From Quillaja saponaria (lineage: Eukaryota; Streptophyta; Magnoliopsida; Fabales; Quillajaceae): 64,000 bases of DNA. The notes under the pieces were generated by a model. It was not told where the DNA came from. It did no database searches and was given only the letters and a program-made list of their open reading frames with translations. The DNA is taken from NCBI GenBank assembly GCA_029379385.1, contig CM055611.1, positions 21,212,062-21,276,061 on the forward strand. Reading direction: 5' to 3'. A program made the translations under genes and the position numbers. Shown here one piece after another: positions 63,524 to 64,000 of this stretch (positions are counted from its first letter, which is position 1; every line of letters begins with the position of its first letter).

Positions 63524-64000
63524 CTGCAAGGAATAAAGACTGTCAGTTCACTGATATCATATCAATAGCAAAAAATATGCTTCTACTAGAAATGCGAAGT
63601 CTGATATTTCATGTTAGTCAGTGATATTTTGAAAGAAAAGAATGGCTGTCCTTGGATTTCCTAAAGGCCAATGTGATATGTTACAAATACTTTTAACTCC
63701 CTGCTATAGTGTGGTCCTTAACCATGTCAAAATCCATCTTTTTATTTATTTATAATAAAACAGTATTTCAACTTGTATATATGAAAATCTTCTAAATTTC
63801 GGACATCCATCAAAAAGTACTATCCTCTTTTTGTGCAAGAAGGCAATTGGTTCACTCTAAACCTGACACATGATGTTCTAGGAAAATCAAGAAGTTTAAA
63901 TAATGCAGAAACTGCGTTTACATGTTTAACTAAAGCAAACCGATCTTGCATTTAGCTTTAATATGGAAATGGTATCAGCATTGATTCTTTTTTAATATTT

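Overview
The window is nuclear DNA of a flowering plant, most likely a eudicot. The intergenic DNA is A+T-rich. Genes are split into many short exons by A+T-rich introns with GT-AG (rarely GC-AG) borders. The products are plant-specific or plant-type: an SDE5-like protein, an AIRP2-type RING protein, a 'plant protein 1589' family member and a group I-like cyclic nucleotide-gated channel. I cannot name the species. All exon models were built by eye from reading frame, splice sites and family similarity recalled from memory. Coding lengths were checked for phase across every junction and all are consistent.

Layout. 1-4.9 kb: A+T-rich repetitive DNA enclosing a degenerate array of a 20-bp unit with TTAGGG-like cores (about 2.1-3.9 kb). 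5-19.3 kb (+): an organellar-type 5'-3' exonuclease related to the N-terminal domain of bacterial DNA polymerase I, 14 recognised exons plus an unresolved first exon. 20.8-25 kb (+): an AIRP2-like RING-HC E3 ligase with two G-box/ABRE motifs just upstream. 26.5-33.7 kb (-): TFIIH subunit TFB2/p52, 15 exons, convergent with the RING gene. 37-44.1 kb (+): an SDE5-like protein with UBA/CUE-like, DUF1771 and Smr-like regions. 47.9-54 kb (+): a 'plant protein 1589' (TIGR01589) family protein. 58.3-62.4 kb (+): a cyclic nucleotide-gated channel. 63.4 kb (-): the last exon of a gene running off the right edge, probably OXA1-like.

The genes are functionally unrelated (organellar DNA metabolism, ubiquitination, transcription and repair, RNA silencing, ion transport) and nothing suggests a cluster. 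I did not find a convincing undescribed system. The more interesting items are the telomere-like array and its repeat surroundings, a SINE-like insertion with a 14-bp target duplication, two related MITE-like elements in introns of different genes, two GC-AG introns, a NAGNAG acceptor in the SDE5-like gene, the ABRE pair upstream of the RING gene, and an unexplained open frame downstream of the channel gene.
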